This document shows positions 60,582 to 64,000 of a stretch of 64,000 nucleotides of DNA, piece by piece; position 1 is the stretch's first letter, and every line of letters begins with the position of its first letter. The notes under the pieces are model-generated. The model was not told the origin of the DNA. It ran no database searches and saw only the letters and a program-made list of their open reading frames with translations. A program made the translations under genes and the position numbers. This DNA comes from CAYTPI01 sp964439625 (lineage in GTDB: Bacteria > Chloroflexota > Anaerolineae > Aggregatilineales > UBA3940), in assembly GCA_964439625.1 (NCBI GenBank), contig CAYTPI010000012.1, positions 62,001-126,000 on the forward strand, read 5' to 3'.

Positions 60582-62018
60582 TTACACAGGGGCGGGAGTT
60601 TCTTCCAGCATGTAGGCGATCACATTGCGGGCGGAGTAGTTGGTGCGTGCTTCTGTGACGAAACGGTCGATGTTCACAACTTCATCACCCGAGGTGACAA
60701 TCGGTGGTTCAATGAAGCCACTCCGGCGAATTTGTGGCTGGCCCGCAGTCGCAAACAGATTGTTACATAAGCAACTACGGCAGGCGGTCTCCTCGACGGT
60801 GCCACCTTTCTTGACGTATGCCTCGACTGGTTCGGCTGGGCAGCGGTAGATGAGGTCACCGTTTTGCCCCTTGACGATATGCCGCAAGTAGCCAATGTCG
60901 CACACGCGTGGACGTTGATCATAAATGTCTTGCTGGGCCACGGTGCCATCTAGCTGAACCACCTTGAACGGGAACCCCGTTGGCGAGGCGACAGGGTCTG
61001 TGCGCACCTGTACTTCGCCTTTCACCACGCCGTTAATCACCGTCTGGCGGATTTCCGGCTTCATCCCTGACTCATTGCAGTAGGCGAACGCCGTCCCAAT
61101 CTGGACGCCCGCTGCACCTGCCTCAAGTGCATGGTTCAGCTTCTCTGGTGTGTCGTAGCCACCCGCCATATAGAAGGGCAGCCCGAGGTCTGCAACCTTC
61201 TCTAGGTTGACGATGTCCTTCTTGCCATAGACGGGTTCCCCCTTGTCATTAAAGACAGTGTTGTCACGTGGTGGTGCGTTGTGTCCGCCTGCAATCGGCA
61301 GTTCCACCACGATGCCCTGAATACCACCTTTACGCGCTAAGGCCTTAGCCAGCACAGTTGATGAAACAATCGGGTAGAAGTCTGGTCGTTTGATTGGCCC
61401 CAGCTTTTCTGCTAGGCCTGGGAAAATTTGTTCGGGGTCGAAATGAATGCGAAAATCATCGTCGCTTTCAGCCTGCTTGACGTCCAAAGCGTAGCTGGCT
61501 GGTTGGTGTTCAGCGAGTAAATCAAGGATGGCAGGTACCTGCCGTGGAATACCTGCACCGATAATAACCAAGTCAACATCTGCCAGCATGCAGCCATACA
61601 ATGATGAGATAATCGGCATCTGCACCTTCTCAAGCAGGTTCACACCGACAATACCATCATGACCTTCTTTTGCCAGCCATACTTCGACGAAGTTTGTGGC
61701 AACGGTGACTTGGTCGAGCCATAGGCTTGGCTCGGCTGTCCACATAGGTAGCCGCTTGTAGGGTTGACCAGGCTTGCGACCTGCTGATAAATAGTATTTG
61801 TCGATCATGGCTTCGGCGACTTCCGGGTAGGGGAAGTGGGCCAACGCCCGGCGAACGTGCCCGCCTGGGTCGCCATCCATCAAGCGCCCGATGACGATCA
61901 GGGAGATGCCTGTGCCAGAGACAACGCCGACATTGCCGGTCTCAGCGACGGCTTTTGCCAATGTCCAATTGGAAATAGCAACACCCATACCACCTTGGAT
62001 GATTTTCGGTAAAGTCAT
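60582..62018 (-). CDS. Nitronate monooxygenase / 2-nitropropane dioxygenase family
   Basis: 478 residues from ATG 62018, with AGGATG upstream. KIIQGGMGVAISNWTLAKAV and GNVGVVSGTGISLI begin the FMN-binding TIM barrel; VVELPIAGGHNAPPRD holds the active-site His; MAGGYDTPEKLNHALEAGAA and GVQIGTAFAYCNESGM bind FMN phosphate. The C-terminal extension has a Cys cluster (ETACRSCLCNNL), seen in the larger variants. It oxidises nitronates or related compounds with FMN and O2. Monocistronic. Confidence 0.9.
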   Translation of the reverse strand: MTLPKIIQGGMGVAISNWTLAKAVAETGNVGVVSGTGISLIVIGRLMDGDPGGHVRRALAHFPYPEVAEAMIDKYYLSAGRKPGQPYKRLPMWTAEPSLWLDQVTVATNFVEVWLAKEGHDGIVGVNLLEKVQMPIISSLYGCMLADVDLVIIGAGIPRQVPAILDLLAEHQPASYALDVKQAESDDDFRIHFDPEQIFPGLAEKLGPIKRPDFYPIVSSTVLAKALARKGGIQGIVVELPIAGGHNAPPRDNTVFNDKGEPVYGKKDIVNLEKVADLGLPFYMAGGYDTPEKLNHALEAGAAGVQIGTAFAYCNESGMKPEIRQTVINGVVKGEVQVRTDPVASPTGFPFKVVQLDGTVAQQDIYDQRPRVCDIGYLRHIVKGQNGDLIYRCPAEPVEAYVKKGGTVEETACRSCLCNNLFATAGQPQIRRSGFIEPPIVTSGDEVVNIDRFVTEARTNYSARNVIAYMLEETPAPV

Positions 62019-62216
62019 TTACACATCCTATTTTTAATAACGTCTGTTGTAAGTAATCTTCGCTGTTTGTTGTGTTGTAACACATGTCATTAAGAACGGT
62101 ATCATATTTAACCAGATATTCGTCAGAAAAAAGTGATAATCCTCATTTATTTTTGTTGAGTTTACTTGCATAGTTGTTATCTATCGCAGGTAAATGGGGT
62201 GATGTACACTTGAATA

Positions 62217-63878
62217 ATGTTAACTGACTTGCTTAAAACTCTACGGCAAATCGAAAACACCTCACCCCTAATGTTGCTGCGCACGGTCGCATATCAACTG
62301 GCTTTACGAAAAAATTTGCCGACTAATGTGCTTCAAGAACATAGCACGTTGCCATTAGCCTTGCCCACAAATACCTCACCTTTATGGCTCGGTCCGTTGT
62401 ATATGGGCCTGATTGCTGGTCGGCACCAGCGGGGCAGCTATTACACGCCCGAAATATTAGCGGAGCAAGTGGTGCAGCAAACACTTTTTGATTCACCGCG
62501 TTCTGTTCGTAGGCCAAAAATTCTTGATCCAGCCGTTGGCGCTGGTGCGTTCTTAATTGCAGCGGCAATTCAATTAACACAAACCGGCCTCACACGTTCC
62601 GAAGCACTGACATGTTTGTATGGGGTAGACGCTGACCCAGTTGCTGTTGAACTGGCTGCTTTGACCCTCTGGCTGTGGGCTGAGGAGCCAGAAACGACAC
62701 ATCATGATGTGGGGGCACAACTCATCTGCGCTGATTTTTTAACCGAGTACCCATTTGACGACGTGCTGTTCGATGCCCTTGTGGGTAATCCGCCGTATGT
62801 CAGTGTGTTTACGCGCCACGCGACGCAACAAACAGATTACCGCAAGCGCTTGAAAGCTCAGTATGTCACAGCCAAAGGCAGCTTTGACCTCACCGTACCT
62901 TTTATTGAAGCAAGCCTCCGTGTGTGCCGCTTGGGAGGGCGCATTGGGTTTGTGCTGCCGAATAAACTCTTGTCAGCGAGTTATGCTGAACCCTTGCGCC
63001 ATTGGCTGCTTGAGCACGCTACCCTGCGCCATCTGGCTGAAGTAGAGGCGGGCTTCGATGCCAATGTCTACCCAATTATGGTTGTTTGGGAAAAGCGTTC
63101 GTCACAGTCGAATGATGTCGTCACCGTTCAGCGAGGTAAGCAGACAGTCAATGTCTCGCATGATGATCTTGCGCTGCTGCCGGGGGTGCGTTGGAGCGGC
63201 CTCTTTGACTCTGGCTGGGGGCAGGTAAGGCGGTGCCTCACCTCGACGGTGGCCCTGGGGACTAGAGCGTCGATCAGTGCTGGGTTAACAGTCAGCGAGG
63301 CTTACGATCTTAAGCCCTATGTTCAGAATAAGGGCATAAATAACACTGGCGCTGTTGTCATGCTTTTGACCAGCGGGGTTATCCATCGCTATCAAACAAC
63401 CTGGCATACTGACCCCGTGCGCTATCTGAAACAAACGTACCAGTACCCACTACTTCCCGTAGCTGCCTTATCACAAAGACGGCAGCGGCAAGCCCAAGCC
63501 CAAAAGCTGATCATTGCTGGGCTGGGTAAACGTCCGCGTGTTCTCTTAAATGCTGGTAATGCGCTGGCGAGTGTGTCAACGGTCATCATAACAGAAGCGT
63601 ATTGGTCGCTTGAAGCTATGTGTGCACTGCTTAATAGTGATCGTGTCGCGTGGTTGTATGGCTTGTTGTATGGTGGCCTGTCATTGGGTGGTGGCTATCT
63701 ACGCTTTGGTAAGCGCGAACTATCTGACTTGCCCATTCCAGATGTTTCTGCCTTTGATGCACGTATCCGACGACTGAGTGCGCTCTACGGTCTGCGCCTT
63801 CTGGCTGAAGACCCAGCTCCGGTAGAAGCCGAAATCAACCAGATAGCGGATGATCTATATGGTTTCCCTGAGCGTTGA
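62217..63878 (+). CDS. Adenine-N6 DNA methyltransferase, Eco57I/TaqI-like
   Basis: 553 residues. Motif X region YYTPEILAEQVVQQ, SAM-binding motif I ILDPAVGAGAFLIAAA (~101), YGVDADPVAVELA, catalytic motif IV DALVGNPPYVS (~190) and then IGFVLPNKLLSASY. After ~300 a C-terminal target-recognition-like region follows (SAGLTVSEAYDLKPYVQNKG, RFGKRELSDLPIPDVS). Arrangement resembles Eco57I/TaqI gamma-class enzymes or type IIG methylase halves; a nuclease part is not visible. A restriction or defence partner could lie beyond the window. The end overlaps the next gene. Confidence 0.87.
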   Translation: MLTDLLKTLRQIENTSPLMLLRTVAYQLALRKNLPTNVLQEHSTLPLALPTNTSPLWLGPLYMGLIAGRHQRGSYYTPEILAEQVVQQTLFDSPRSVRRPKILDPAVGAGAFLIAAAIQLTQTGLTRSEALTCLYGVDADPVAVELAALTLWLWAEEPETTHHDVGAQLICADFLTEYPFDDVLFDALVGNPPYVSVFTRHATQQTDYRKRLKAQYVTAKGSFDLTVPFIEASLRVCRLGGRIGFVLPNKLLSASYAEPLRHWLLEHATLRHLAEVEAGFDANVYPIMVVWEKRSSQSNDVVTVQRGKQTVNVSHDDLALLPGVRWSGLFDSGWGQVRRCLTSTVALGTRASISAGLTVSEAYDLKPYVQNKGINNTGAVVMLLTSGVIHRYQTTWHTDPVRYLKQTYQYPLLPVAALSQRRQRQAQAQKLIIAGLGKRPRVLLNAGNALASVSTVIITEAYWSLEAMCALLNSDRVAWLYGLLYGGLSLGGGYLRFGKRELSDLPIPDVSAFDARIRRLSALYGLRLLAEDPAPVEAEINQIADDLYGFPER

Positions 63879-64000
63879 TTGATAGGCTCGGCAGCGTACC
63901 CGCTCGATGACCTGTTCGTTGCGTAGGCGCCAACCCCAGTCAGCACGAATGTTAGGGCGTTTGTGGGGCATCAACAGCAGCAGATGGTCGGCGCTCCGTG
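63855..64000 (-). CDS. C-terminal end of an unidentified protein (partial)
   Basis: On the minus strand the frame entering at 64000 reads RSADHLLLLMPHKRPNIRAD and continues for about 47 residues to a TAG at 63855. It overlaps the end of the methyltransferase gene by 24 bases, tail to tail. The fragment is basic and protein-like; no family recognised. It may belong to a defence-type gene next to the methyltransferase. Confidence 0.5.
   Translation of the reverse strand, partial: RSADHLLLLMPHKRPNIRADWGWRLRNEQVIERVRCRAYQSTLRETI

Noticed and set aside
1..64000. CRISPR arrays, tRNA, rRNA, transposons
   Set aside because: I looked for regular repeats, TpsiC-type sequences and transposase motifs on both strands and found none that hold up.

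Overview
The window looks like chromosomal DNA of a member of the Chloroflexota, most likely Anaerolineae or a Phototrophicales-like lineage. This is an inference from gene content, not from a marker gene. Supporting points are the many lipoproteins with a LxxC lipobox, the PhoR/PhoB-type pair, a Taq-type M32 carboxypeptidase, a BLUF photoreceptor, a DUF2207 protein and Chloroflexota-style hypothetical membrane proteins. I see no rRNA, tRNA, CRISPR array, integrase or intact insertion sequence. GC looks mid-50s by eye, with AT-rich gaps near 45.3-45.9 kb and 54.8-54.9 kb.  Layout. 0-9 kb (minus strand): a secreted-protein fragment, a coupled pair of paralogous membrane proteins, a GT-C-like membrane protein, an amidase with an overlapping glutaredoxin-like protein, and a PhoB/PhoR-type two-component pair. 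9-17.5 kb: murD coupled to a methyltransferase-TPR protein, a UspA protein, a CcrM-like DNA methyltransferase, a double-TerB protein, a gap with a decayed gene and a candidate small RNA, then a ligase-associated exonuclease without its ligase and a PspC protein. 17.6-22.4 kb: M32 carboxypeptidase, a frame-disrupted BLUF gene, a flavodoxin, and a broken OpgC-like acyltransferase behind a cluster of palindromes. 22.4-31.4 kb: an M23 peptidase lipoprotein, a 3-hydroxyisobutyrate dehydrogenase relative, a fatty acyl-AMP ligase with its own acyl carrier protein, and a run of small membrane proteins ending in a DsbA-like thiol oxidoreductase. 31.5-40.9 kb: a TPR protein, dolichol-phosphate-mannose-type synthase, an APC permease, and a GAF/PAS histidine kinase with two single-receiver proteins.  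41-47.4 kb: a heterodimeric ABC exporter whose two half-genes flank a RelE/ParE-like protein, and an FGGY kinase. 47.4-56.5 kb: tandem-FKBP lipoprotein, two SGNH proteins and an MBOAT acyltransferase (a likely envelope O-acylation set), a formate/nitrite-transporter-type channel fused to a cysteine-free DsbA domain, and DUF2207 plus VanZ-like membrane proteins. 56.5-64 kb: a TIR domain fused to a formylglycine-generating-enzyme/C-lectin-type domain, two tandem membrane-anchored EEP phosphohydrolases, a nitronate monooxygenase, an Eco57I/TaqI-like adenine methyltransferase and the end of an unidentified gene.  Much of the window serves the cell envelope (MurD, amidase, M23 peptidase, MBOAT/SGNH, mannosyltransferase, lipoproteins, thiol and prolyl folding factors) and signalling (two histidine kinases, four receiver proteins, BLUF). 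The most unusual items are the TIR-FGE fusion, the RelE-like gene inside the ABC exporter operon, the FNT-DsbA fusion without redox cysteines, and a candidate small RNA that displays an anti-Shine-Dalgarno sequence in a hairpin loop ahead of a strong terminator.
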